A stretch of DNA of 64,000 bases. Source: Alisma plantago-aquatica. Lineage: Eukaryota; Streptophyta; Magnoliopsida; Alismatales; Alismataceae. Location of the stretch: NCBI GenBank assembly GCA_963693085.1, contig OY856412.1, positions 1,126,557,744 through 1,126,621,743 on the forward strand, in the 5' to 3' direction. The position numbers were made by a program, and so were the translations under genes. Below are positions 11,610 through 22,541 of this stretch, piece after piece (positions within the stretch are counted from its first letter, which is position 1; every line of letters begins with the position of its first letter). A model generated the notes under the pieces. The model saw only the letters and a list, made by a program, of their open reading frames with translations, was not told the origin of the DNA and did no database searches.

Positions 11610-11854
11610 TGTAATGTCCCAGGATTTGAGGCCTCAGATAAGATGATCTTAAAAGGAATGATTGGACTACCCATATCACCAAGGTGCACCTTCTTTTCTG
11701 GGAGTCCATCACTAAGAACTCCATAGTTAAGCGTGCTCCGCTTGGAGTAGTACTGGGATCGGCAACCTGTCGGGAAGTTGATCCTGGCATGTGCGTGAGT
11801 GAGGACAAAGTGCGCAGTTAAGGCTAGTGGTGGTCTGTGGGGAAAGTCGTCATT
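11610..11854 (+). repeat. Cassandra 3' LTR, truncated by 45 bp
   Basis: It is colinear with the 5' LTR for 245 bp with no net indel, then ends at GTCGTCATT and passes into copia gag-like sequence. The 5S-like block lies at about 11,705-11,787. Here box A (AGTTAAGCGTGC) is intact but box C is damaged (GGATCGGCAACC), the reverse of the 5' LTR. Confidence 0.88.
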
Positions 11855-12345
11855 GAGAAATTTAGCCTTGATAAGATTGACCCACTCTTTGGTTTGATCC
11901 TCATAAGAGACAGGATGAAAATGGTCAAGTTGTTGAGACAAGCTAATTAAGAATCAAAATATTCATCGAGGATCCTATCATTCTAATTTTCACCAAATAA
12001 TTTGTCCCAAATTTTATAAAGCCTTGAAGGATTCATTTCCTATTTGTACTATTGAGGAATTGCGTCCTACACTTCCTTCACAGTTTTGTAAAACATGCAC
12101 TTAGAGACAATGAAGGTTCCATGTTGTTCCATACCCAGTTTTTTACTTGGATATTGTCCCGTTTCCACTCAAGGGTTTTCTCAGTATGTTTTTTAACAAA
12201 TTTCACCGTATCTTTACACTCCAATATTGTTTGGATAGAATTCATCTAGAGTGGGTAACTATCTCTATTAAATTTGATTATGTTAAAAGGAGCATTTTCA
12301 TTATAGACAATAGCCTAAGGTGAATTTCTTCTATTAGCCATGCCT
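11855..12345 (-). pseudogene. Copia gag-like relic
   Basis: This lies on the minus strand, between the PBS-proximal leader and the Cassandra insertion. Fragments read APFNIIKFN then DSYPL, WKRDNIQVKNWVWNNMEPSLS, and after stops an N-rich stretch followed by DQTKEWVNLIKAKF. A gag beginning with a phrase of the type 'F.G.NY..W' and ending in a leucine/lysine-rich segment is normal for copia. The resemblance is weak and the assignment rests mainly on position between PBS and zinc knuckle. Frames are broken by several stops. Confidence 0.45.
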
Positions 12346-13213
12346 TCCGATAGGAATAAAAAGTCACTCTGGTAGGACAATGGTGGAGAAAGATATTAAA
12401 GTAGTTACACTGGTAGAACAATGGTGGAGATATATATCACAGTAGCACACCAGTATAAAAATGATGGATATGAGGAATCATTGGTAAGATGCACAATGAG
12501 AGAAAAGAAGACTGGAAAGATCCACTGGATCATCCAGATAGAAGTGTGGCTATAAGAATTATCTCAACAATGAAGAAATAATAGATCTCTAACAATTATT
12601 GACACTCACCCATGTATGTAAGGAAAATATATGGGCAAGAAATAAAAATAAAAGAAAGAACTTGAGATTTTTACACACTTGATTTTAGAAACAAATCTCT
12701 ACCCTGCCAAGATCAACATGCAACCAATCATATGTAGTGGGTGATGAAGAAGGGTAGGAGTACCAATATGATTGCCACAAATATTACTACACCAAAATGC
12801 ACTCAATTAAGGAGCCACATGTGAAACTCTAAAGGGGGCAGTAACCTATGACTCTCCTATCAAAGATCAGGAAAATAGGAATATATACCTCCTAGAGATA
12901 ATGGTAACAAACACAGACCGAGATGCTCACCATCTATCTAGAGGGCCACTATAGTAGCTGACCTGGAAACCGCCCCATGGGTTGTAGTAGAGAAGTGGCA
13001 TGCTAACACATGGTTGCCATCCATGACGCCACCAGAAATATCTATTGTGTGTCACATGTGCTGTTGGGGGCGATCATCACGTGTGGGAACTGGTCGGAGG
13101 CTGGTGAGTGGGAAAGAATGGCACAAGTGAGGGTGGGGAAGGGAGGGGAAGAGAAGAGGAGAAGAAATAAAGAAGGTGAGAAAAGGAGGCTCCTTTTTGT
13201 AAACTAGACGCCT
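12346..13213 (-). other. Copia untranslated leader / decayed internal sequence
   Basis: This is sequence between the minus-strand PBS and the gag-like relic. It contains short direct repeats with TGGTAGGACAATGGTGGAGA and ACTGGTAGAACAATGGTGG at about 12,370-12,430. A purine-rich stretch at 13,125-13,190 opens frames on both strands without family resemblance. Confidence 0.4.
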
Positions 13214-13226
13214 GCTCTTAATACCA
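13214..13226 (-). promoter_or_regulatory. Copia primer-binding site
   Basis: On the minus strand this reads TGGTATTAAGAGC immediately after the LTR end TTCTCTTCACA. This is a one-step variant of the initiator-tRNA PBS that is common in plant copia elements. Confidence 0.75.
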
Positions 13227-13359
13227 TGTGAAGAGAAATTCTTAGTATAAGAATAAGGATGGCGGGGAGTATCATATACATAGTCTTGTCTCAAGGAATG
13301 ATGTATCAGAGACACAACATAGCATAATCTAGACTAAGGATTATGGGCCTGAGGAGAGT
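13227..13359 (-). repeat. Copia 5' LTR, PBS-proximal part (split by the Tekay-like element)
   Basis: In element orientation this is the 3' portion of the 5' LTR, ending CACA at the PBS. It is interrupted at AGAGT (13,355-13,359). AGAGT is repeated at 37,688-37,692, where the rest of the LTR resumes. The total LTR would be about 208 bp, a normal size for a short-LTR copia lineage. Confidence 0.7.
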
Positions 13360-14094
13360 TGTGATAAATCATCACACAAAGTGAGATTACTCAAAAACTA
13401 AACACAGTCAACTACCTATATAACACATCACTCAATAGAGGGTTAATTTAAATTAATTATTTCATAATTTTTCTTAACAACATTTGCATAAAATCCAAAC
13501 ATCTCAAATTCTTTCATAGATCATGAAAAAAATTCTTACAAAGGCTATGTGTCCTCAGCCACAACATATACATAAGAGATAGCACTCACATGTACAACAT
13601 CAGTAATACTGCAAAAGCTCGAGTCAATAAAAGACTATATTCAAAACATTCCGGCCTACACCTGAGAGTAGAGGGACGACTATAGAGAATACTGGACATC
13701 TAAACAACTATCCATCTACAATCCATCACAACAACTCCATCTCGTTGCCACAGGTCATCTATTGCTACTGACGATCACCTAAAAAGATTGTGGTGACCCG
13801 CAAGTGAGACCCATGTCCCAGTGAGAGATATAACTCACAACAACACTTATTGATTATAACAAGTTATTTTATAAAACAGATTAAGTAGATTAAGTATATT
13901 AAGTATATAGACAGATTAAGAAACATAATGGAATTATCAAACATAGTGGATTTATTAAAATAAATTCTAATCAGAGTCTTAGAATCTAGATTCTCGATTA
14001 CCAAATGTGGATACTATCATGAACATACCCATTATCATGAGACTTAATAGCATCATAAATATTGATAGGAATGTGTGCATATTTGAAAAGTAGG

Positions 14095-14540
14095 AGCATG
14101 TCTAATAACATAGCATGTCTACAATCACAAACAAAGCTAACAACATAAGCATATCTAATAGTATACCACATATAACAACATAGGCATATCCAATAGGATG
14201 ATCAAATTTGTCTAACAGTGTAAGGCATGTCTAATATCATTGAACTACTAACAAAATAAGCATCTCTAACAATATAAGTATTTCTAACAATATAAGTATT
14301 TCTAACAATATAAGTTTTTTTAACAATATAAGCATCTCTAATAATATAAGAATTTCTAACAATATAAGCATCTATAACAATATAAAATGTAAGCATACCT
14401 CCATCATAAGTAGATCTAACAGCATAACTATTAGCATGATCATGATTAACATTATGGGCATAACAAACTACATAGGCAAGACTAACATCATAAGCAATTC
14501 TATTAACATAAGCATAGACAACAGTATAAGCATGTTTACA
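14095..14540. repeat. 18-bp tandem repeat array (left Tekay-like LTR)
   Basis: The core at about 14,248-14,390 consists of units like TAACAATATAAGCATCTC, with looser ACATAAGCATATCTAA units on either side. On the minus strand the unit reads through as a repeated six-residue YIVRNT-like peptide, which is a by-product. The same array occurs in the right LTR. Confidence 0.85.
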
Positions 14541-17500
14541 ACATAAGCATATATGTGTTTCTTAATGCAATGCACATCGTCTATATGTGAGAAGAGAAAC
14601 AAAGGTTATCATCCAATTAGAAGTGATGTGTATAATCCTAATCAGATATGCTACATTGTTGATTACTTATTTTATATAGCCCCAAGGAATTGAGTAATGC
14701 CACCCAATTTCAACTGACCATTGTGAAGTCAAAATTAGTTCCATACAAGATCTATGTAAGAGTCAGACTCTATGATCTCACTCACAACTCCTAGTCAGTC
14801 TAATAGACAAAGCAGAGACATGACATTCAACTACCAACAATGAAATATTGTCAAGCTGAAAATGTCTAGCCCGCCTTGCTACATGACACGATGCTAGAGA
14901 ACAGTTCACACATGCCCGTTCTATCTGAGGCATCCTATAGTTGTGCCCACTACAACTTTTCATACATCACAATATTTGAGGCATGACCACAACCATCCTC
15001 CAACACTAGGGGTCAGGATGACAAGGACACATAGTGACTTGCACCATGCAAACTCAAATATACATGCTTTGAGTTTCCCTTAGGAATACTTGTTTCACCA
15101 CGCAGTAAGTTGATATTGGGATGGATCTATATCACATGGCAACTACATGATTAGGGTTTCACTTTATTAATTAAGCAAATTGGGTGAATTAAGGTTGAAT
15201 CAAACAAGTGAACAAACAAACCCTAATTCATTTCTAACAAGCATTAATATATAACAACTCTAGAGGATAAAAAATGTATGATACATAATCCTCATTATAA
15301 CATCACAATATACTATTTCATTGCCATTCATGAGACTCTACTTGTCATCACACCATCAAAAGATATAAATGCTTATCACATTATCCCAAGGTACCAACCC
15401 TTATCATGTCATGAAGAGGATCACACCTTAACTAGAGCTCAACCATGCCCAAGTGGTCATTAAGACCATTCACATAATCACTTCCAAGAAACATCATTAT
15501 ATTTCCATGCCTTAAAAAGGCTCAACAAACCATCACCATTTTTGTGATAAATCTATTGAGCACAACATTGTAATAAAGAGCTAAAAGATGTTCATAAGAT
15601 AACATAGTGAGATTATCTTAGCATTAAAGACATTCATTTATTATAATAATATGCAAGGAAACCAAGTATGATTCATCACCATCTTTTAGTTGTACTAGGG
15701 TTAGGTTCAACAACATAAGTTGAACTATCATTACAATTTAGCACTTTCCAGCAACCTTAGATTTGTATTCATTGAGCTAACATATTAGGAGTATCAAAAA
15801 AATATGAAAGCATTTTTCATCATGTCATACATGAAGTTGTGTATGATTAGCCATCATTCCTTTGCTATTTTAGCTTGGGTTCAACAAGATAAGTTACTTT
15901 AATGTTTATATAAAGTACATCATTGTAAGGGTATTACATTATTAGCATTCTTCAAGATTGAAGTCATCATTATGGGTATGTTCATCCATCCTACTAGTCT
16001 TAACATGAGAGAGAAATACTAAATTCACATTATCCAATCACCACACAAGTAATTTAGGTTTGAACTATCCAAACAACACATTATACTAAAACCATTAATT
16101 CCTACACATGACATGTCAAAGACATCGCATTTTGATCACTAGTAGGACCATAGACCCTCATGTTTAGCATAAAATAAGCTTCATTCACCTCTCCTAGTAT
16201 AACCATAGGTTTATGGATGCACTCTAAGGAAAAACTTCACCATTAGATTACACACATTAAGAACAGGCATGGATATATACGTACATAACACAAGCCATAA
16301 CCATTGGTATCAAAACCAAAATCATCAGATCAGCACTTGTGTCACCATCGTTAGGCAAAGCTAGGATCACCATAGGTTGTGATCTTCTAGGCTCACCATC
16401 AGTTGTGAGCTCTAGTCTCACCATGGATGTGAGCTCTAGGCTCACCGTCGATTGTGAGATCATAGAAACCATTGTTTGGTAGGACTTGAGACCATCGATT
16501 TTCCCATTAAGAAATCATCAAAACCATCAGATGTGAGAGGAAACAAAGACTACATTTTTAAGCAAAAAAGAAGGTCCAAAATAGTAAATAAGAAACCACT
16601 ATTTTTGGCACAAGGAGCCAGACCATCGAGTTATGGAAACAAGAGGAAATGAGCTCAAAGAATATTAGAGAGAAACCATCGTTTGAGAGGGAAATAAGAC
16701 CATCAACTTGAACCACTTGGGAGAGAATCATGACCACCGTTTCTCCATCATAATAAAGTATAAAATAGAAGATAAATCCAATCCATTAGTTGGCACAAAA
16801 TGGTCAAATTAAACATCACCAAAAACCAACTATTGGATTAAAACATAAGGAGGGGAAAAACTACTTAAAACTCTAGAAAAAATCATTGTTCATGGGGCTT
16901 AAGATAACAATCAATCATACAGTGATGAAGACAATATAATCATCATTTCTTGAGCCCAGAAAATTCATAAATTCGATAATTAAAGTACCAAAATAGTGCC
17001 TTCCTATAAGCCAACCTATTGGGTCACCCAACAAGTAGAAAAACATTTTCAAGGCACCAAATAAATCATATCTAGTTTCAACCATTCGAACACCATAGAT
17101 TATTATGATTATGGAATCCATCCACCAACCAGAGATAAGAATATTACGACCAAGGGTTCTTAAGAATCCAATAAAGTCATAAAAATAGTAGCAACACACA
17201 ACCATAGTTCTACACTAAAGACTAGTCATTAGATCATTATGAGGCAGGGTAGAAATCAACTCAATCGTCAAGGATAGCCATGAGTTTATACCACAACAAC
17301 TCCATGAATTAGTGGAAAAGTAAGGTATAAAGCTCATCTCCTAATATGGGGAATGTGCACAAGATTAAGGAGAGAAACTAGAGAGTTATCTACTCAAAAA
17401 TCATCATATATATACACAATTTAGCTAAGGATTCAAATTTGTTACTCATTACTAGGTTTTAGAGCAAGATTTAGCATGGCAAATTATATGGTAAGAAATA

Positions 17501-17905
17501 AATGTGAAGCAAGTTATATAACTCGCCTCTAGAATGAAGTTGCAGCTCCAAACAGTAAGAAACTTGAGGAATAAGGGATAAAATTGTAGCGTTGAGCTTC
17601 CCCATTTGTACAAACTAGTTCCATCTCCAAGAACAAGAAATCCTAGATCAAATGAGAAAGAAGAAGAGTGTCTTTCAAGTTTCTAGCACAAACTCAACCG
17701 TGGCGACCAGGGATCCGACCAAGAAGAAGATAAAGGAGGGTAGGATCAGCAAGGAAAAGAAGCTAAGAGAGAAGAACTTACTTTCTTGGGTCAAGATCAA
17801 CTAAGGAATCTTCAAAATCTTGAAATAAAACTAAATTTGAATCACGTGATCATATGCAAGAAGATCGCCCCAAGCTCTTCCTTTCTTCAGATCCTTTCCT
17901 TCATC

Positions 17906-17928
17906 GAGAGAGAGAGAGAGAGAGAGAG
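17906..17928. repeat. (GA)n microsatellite
   Basis: This is a run of about 11 GA dinucleotides within the left LTR. The matching place in the right LTR (about 37,048) has only AAGAGAGAGGAACGAG, so the tract expanded after insertion. Confidence 0.85.
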
Positions 17929-18289
17929 CGAGACGAGATCAAGATGAAAGAGGGGACAAAGGGGGTGAAGGAATTGTGTAAAAGGATCTTTTTCATGTAA
18001 AGATAGGGGTATAAAAAGTAAAAAGGGAGAGAGAATAAAGAGGCAAGGTGTCTAGCAAAGCATGCCAAGTGGTCAAGGTCAAGAGCATCCATTCTATGAA
18101 ACCTAGCAGATCCATGCTAGTGGGGGGTCAGGTGGCCCACCAAAACTTGTCTCCCAAAATAGATGTTTCCCCCACTCACAATAAACCCATCATTCATGAA
18201 CTCAAGATAGCCCATCTATGAGAGAAAAAACGTAAGTAGATGCCATGCACAAAACCAAGTTGCAACTAGAAGCCCCATGTCACAACTAA

Positions 18290-20336
18290 TGTGACAAAGT
18301 GATTTTCTGGCTTAATTCTAAGGATGAAATTTCTTTTAAGGTGTGTAGGATGTGATGGAGTGGACTTTTAGAATCCTAAGTGTCTAATGACATAATTGAA
18401 ATCATATGGTTGAGCTATATTGAGAGTTCCAAGCTTTTGACAAAGTAGGAGTGTTGATGTGAGGTTGACATAATGATTAAGACATCTCTTTTAATGCCTT
18501 TTAAGAAATTTAATTGAATTGTCTAATAGATGATTTTGGTCAACAAATTTGAGTAGAAGGTAGGTCGAGAGATAAAGAAGCTATGTTTAAAATTTGGTGG
18601 CAATCAGATATTCCTAGAGGAAGTTATGGAAGTTTTTTTTTGGTGAAATAACATGCATATTGATGTGTGTTAGACCTAAGTTGGTGACCTTTAATCTATG
18701 TCACGCCCCCTTTTATTTTGGGCTGGGCTGCATGGCCTCTTGTGTGCCCTAGATTTTGATCTAGTGGTCGTGCCTAACAGCCTTAAGATGCCTCAAATTG
18801 GTCTGTGTTGAGATTTAATCTGGGCAGTAGATTAAGGATCTGAGGGTTGTGTGCCTATCCTCAACCTCCACCGGATTGGTAGCAGGATGTGGGGAGGACG
18901 AGGCCATGTTTGACTCCACCACTTCACAGATCATGGGAGTGAGTGAGATATTCAAATGGAAAGTTGGCTTCAGACTGGGATGAGCTTTCATTTGACCCCT
19001 TGGGCGAACTGCCTCACCACTCCAATAGAGAGAACGAGCCCTCCATTTCTAGTGGCTCTCCAACACACAGAGCAGATGGTGGATGAGATTAGAGGAGGAA
19101 GAAAGAAGGCAGCTCAGAGGAGGATAAGGAAGGGAAAAGGAAGCTCGGACTTGGGGGAGTTAGGCCCCAACCTCATCATGGGTTTCCATGGAGCCTCCCA
19201 TGGCCGACCAGCTCAAGTTACCAGAGAAGAAGATCGAGCTAGGGGACAAGTGTGGAGCACTTTTAACCATGAGCGATGATGGTAGGCGAGATCGTGGAGG
19301 TTCTGAGAAGCTTTCTAAAGCCTCTTTTGTTACGAGGTTGAGCAGGGCCCTTTTTCCCTTTTTGATCTTCCTTGGCAACAGTTGGGTGGTGGCGCCCTAG
19401 TAGAGAATGAGCTACATAGGCGAACCCTAGGGGAAAAGTACCTATCGGCATCCATAAGACACGGCCGAGGGTGTTGGTATCCGAAGGTCATGGCGAGGAG
19501 CTCCCTTACGGATCTTATCGCTTGCCAGAGCTGAGCTTCGCGACGGCACACGCAGAGAACAGGGGAAACTGATCGCGTGAGAAAGAGAGAAAGAAAGGTG
19601 GATTGGGTCAGCACTTAAATCAGAAGAAAACCGATCGGCTCAACGCCAACCCTGGTGCCATGTGGCGAAACGCCATTGGCCACAAAAAGGTAAATATCCC
19701 GAAAAAAATTAGTTTTTGTATAAATCATAATAATTAGCTCGAGCATCAGAAAAATACAAACAAAGTGCCCAAATTCTCAGAAAAATGATTAGAACACAAT
19801 AGAATGATAGTATATGCTTTTCTTATATTCTTCTATTACTGCCAAGTATATTAGTTTTATCTTCTTGCCAAGATATGCTGAGAGGTATATAAAAGACACG
19901 TAGGTGTACTCAGTACAATATTCTTAAATATTGTGCTGACGTGTACCACATGTAATCTTTTGTTTAGGTTGTGGTTATGCTCTTGAAGATCCAGGATAGT
20001 GAGAGTTGTGTGGCGAGCTGATGTACATGTGGACCTGTTGTCTTAAGATCTTGTAGTTTAGTGGCCGTACATGTATTTGTATAAGTTTGTCGTTCAATAT
20101 GTAATATCAAATGTTGTAACAATTCATGTTGTAATTATATGTTGAATGGTGAACATGTGTGTATGGTTTTATTATTGTTCATGTACATGTGCTACTGATT
20201 GTTTCCTTCTGACTCCCTTGATTTTCTCTTTCTTAGCCTAGTGTATGGTGTTTAAATTGGCATTCTCACTGAGGTGAGGGTTTCAATTTGGACGTCACAC
20301 ATCAGATTAAATTTTAGAAAATCTAGGGACGTCACA
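18290..20336 (+). repeat. 5' LTR of nested gypsy element (2,047 bp)
   Basis: It starts TGTGACAAAGTG and ends GGGACGTCACA, followed by GG and the PBS. It contains a GC-rich block at about 18,840-19,690 with frames open on both strands and a TATA box at 19,886. It lacks a 1,083-bp segment that is present in the 3' LTR, with the junction at about 19,810. Confidence 0.92.
19886..19894 (+). promoter_or_regulatory. LTR TATA box (5' LTR)
   Basis: TATATAAAA lies ~440 bp before the LTR end, downstream of the GC-rich block. It is conserved as TATATAAAA at 25,221 in the 3' LTR. This is the likely transcription start region of the element. Confidence 0.65.
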
Positions 20337-20338
20337 GG

Positions 20339-20350
20339 TGGTATCAGAGC
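20339..20350 (+). promoter_or_regulatory. Primer-binding site of nested gypsy element
   Basis: TGGTATCAGAGC lies two bases after the 5' LTR. It is an exact match to the usual initiator-tRNA PBS and fixes the element on the plus strand. Confidence 0.93.
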
Positions 20351-22507
20351 ATGAACAATAGCAAAGCCTGACATTTGTTCATTGTGCAACTCAAAACTAA
20401 AGAACCTTGAACTTAATAATATTTAGTGTTATATTAGTCGTCTTTTAGAGACTAGATCTGACCTAGCCTCTAGGTTAGCACCTAGATGTCCGAGAATTAG
20501 GTCTAGATTGGTGCTTGTTGAGTAGCAAGTCCTTAGATGTCGTTCTTTCCTTGTAGTGCAGCGCTATGGAACGTTGCACTATTTGGAAATGGTGTGCATC
20601 AAGGGAAGAGAAACCCTAGACATATTATGCACGTTGTCTAGAGTACCTACACTAGTCTACACCATGTTCTCACCCTTTTCACTAGTTTTCATGACACTGT
20701 ACTCTCTACTATGTTTGTGACACTCATTTTCAGGATTTGGTTTTTTATTCCAAACGGATCGAACCTTCATAGTTTTCTCTGACGCTTGTTTTATCAGAGA
20801 AAAACTATATAATATTTTATTACGTATATGTATTACAAAAATGTGTTCCCACACATGTATGAGTAGGAGGCGACCATGCAACCTAAGTGAAAGTGTATGA
20901 CATCAGTCTAGAAGAGAGAGTAGTTCTAAATTAGATGTCTAGAGCCTTGTGGGAATATACGATAGATGGTATAGATTAAATAAGTTTTGAGGATATGATG
21001 TAAGTCTTATATGGATGATATAATATGGTTATGATGATCTATGCTTGTCTTCGAGGAATTAAGTTTAGTTTTGAGGTTTTGAGATAAGTTTTGATGATGC
21101 AAGTAAATAGACTTTTATGAGATAAGATATGCTAAGTTAAGACAAGGTTGTGAGTCAGCATGAGCCTCAAGCTCTTTTACAAAGGAGGACCTCTAGTGTT
21201 AGGAATAGTTTTAGGGTTAGCTCAAGAGAGAGCATGACCCACAGGAAGAAGGTTAGAGAACCTAGACTCCACGATATGAGAAATATGAGATATGTGATAT
21301 GATATGTCCTATACTAGACTACTCCTAAGTGATTGAGATGAGTTGCTTTATGCATATGATTCCTATAGTTTCTTGAACCCTAGATGTCCTTGGGAGGACC
21401 AAACCCTAGAGATGTAGAGAGGCTTGTTATATGTATGCAAGTGAAAAGGTATATGAGTACCTACCATCTGGGTGAGGGAGAGAGCCCAAGACCCTGGAGG
21501 AGGTAGTTATGTTAGTTTCTGTGATGCCTCATGCTTGGGTTGGTGGTTTCCCACATAGGAATCTAGTGGTGTGTATATAATAGAAAGAGAGTTGAGAAAT
21601 AGTTTACATGGGTATAGAGCTGATAAGAGTATGCCATAGCATGTTTTGGTTTGTGCTTATGTGGCTTGAGCTGGTAAGGCTATCACTAGTGCCAACGAGG
21701 TAATTTGAGAACCCTATACCAAGAGGAAAGATAAAGTATAATCATATGTGATAGTCATAGAGTTGAGTTATCTCATAGAGACTGAGCATGGCATTACCCT
21801 TTGATACATGTCAAGAGAACCTCAGTTGGGCTAGATAAAGTTTTAATACACGTTTGACAAGCCACTCACATAAGTTTGTTTAGTACAACCATGATAAAAT
21901 ATATGTAAGGATGTGATCTAATCTTGGGATGTGATATATGATCATGACATGATAGAAAACCTAGAGATGGTTTAATAGATCTCAATGTATAAATGGTTAA
22001 TCACATACATAAATAATGATGATAATGTGATGTTGTTGGTTAATCTTGTGATGAAATCACTAATAAATGTATCAATTTAGTATGAATAATGAAATAAGAT
22101 CATATGAATGATACATGTTGCACAAGGTGTTAATCTTAGTGCTTAATAAAGATGGACAATATAGTTTGACAGTTAGCACAACATAATGTTTATGACATCT
22201 TAATGTATGAGTTAATCTTAATTAACTCCTTTAGAACATGGTAATATGATGTGGGAATCCTAATGCATGGTTAAAGATAAGGATGCAGCCCTGATATATG
22301 AGATTCGTCATGACATAACCTAAGTTTCTAAACCCTGAGTTTAACCTTGAATGGAGTGTTTGTGCACCAAGATGGTTGTAAAACCCCCCTAATAGTGTTT
22401 TGGATACATGGTTCTAGGTACCTTTTGTGGATATGTTACAAATAGAATAGTTCTTACATGTGGATGAAGACATGGTAGTTTTCCTTGGAGTACGAGTATG
22501 GTCAACT
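20351..22507 (+). other. Non-coding internal region of nested gypsy element
   Basis: About 2.2 kb lies between PBS and PPT. Frames are short and none shows capsid, protease, RT, RNase H or integrase motifs. ATATGAT/GATATGA runs are frequent. Confidence 0.7.
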
Positions 22508-22541
22508 TTCAAGGATGAAAGTTCTTTTAAGATGTATATGT
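22508..22541 (+). promoter_or_regulatory. PPT region of nested gypsy element
   Basis: TCAAGGATGAAAGTTC followed by TTTTAAGATGTATATG ends at the 3' LTR start. Chromovirus elements typically carry a GAGGACGAA..TTCTTTTAAGG..GG motif here. This copy is recognisable, but its purine tract is poor. Confidence 0.6.

Larger units (their letters stand above)
11069..11854 (+). mobile_element. Cassandra-type TRIM retrotransposon with 5S rRNA-like LTRs
   Basis: This is a small non-coding LTR retrotransposon. The 5' LTR is 11,069-11,358 (290 bp, TGTAAGG...ATTACA). A primer-binding site, TGGTATCAGAGC, lies at 11,361-11,372. The internal region is ~250 bp, with a purine tract AAGTGGGGGAGA at 11,597-11,608. 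The 3' LTR starts at 11,610 with TGTAATGTCCC. Both LTRs contain an 80-bp block clearly derived from 5S rRNA, the hallmark of Cassandra. The 3' LTR stops after 245 bp, exactly colinear with the first 245 bp of the 5' LTR; its last 45 bp are missing. It sits inside the decayed copia element, whose minus-strand gag continues on the far side. It has no coding capacity and depended on other elements for movement. Confidence 0.9.

Noticed and set aside
14202..14396. YIVRNT repeat peptide gene
   Set aside because: It is a translation of an 18-bp tandem repeat within an LTR, found in both LTR copies.
18956..19614. Host-like genes in the GC-rich LTR block (107- and 94-residue frames and relatives at 23,103-23,803)
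   Set aside because: Frames overlap on both strands and are present only because both LTRs descend from one template. No recognisable domain; kept as a finding, not as CDS.
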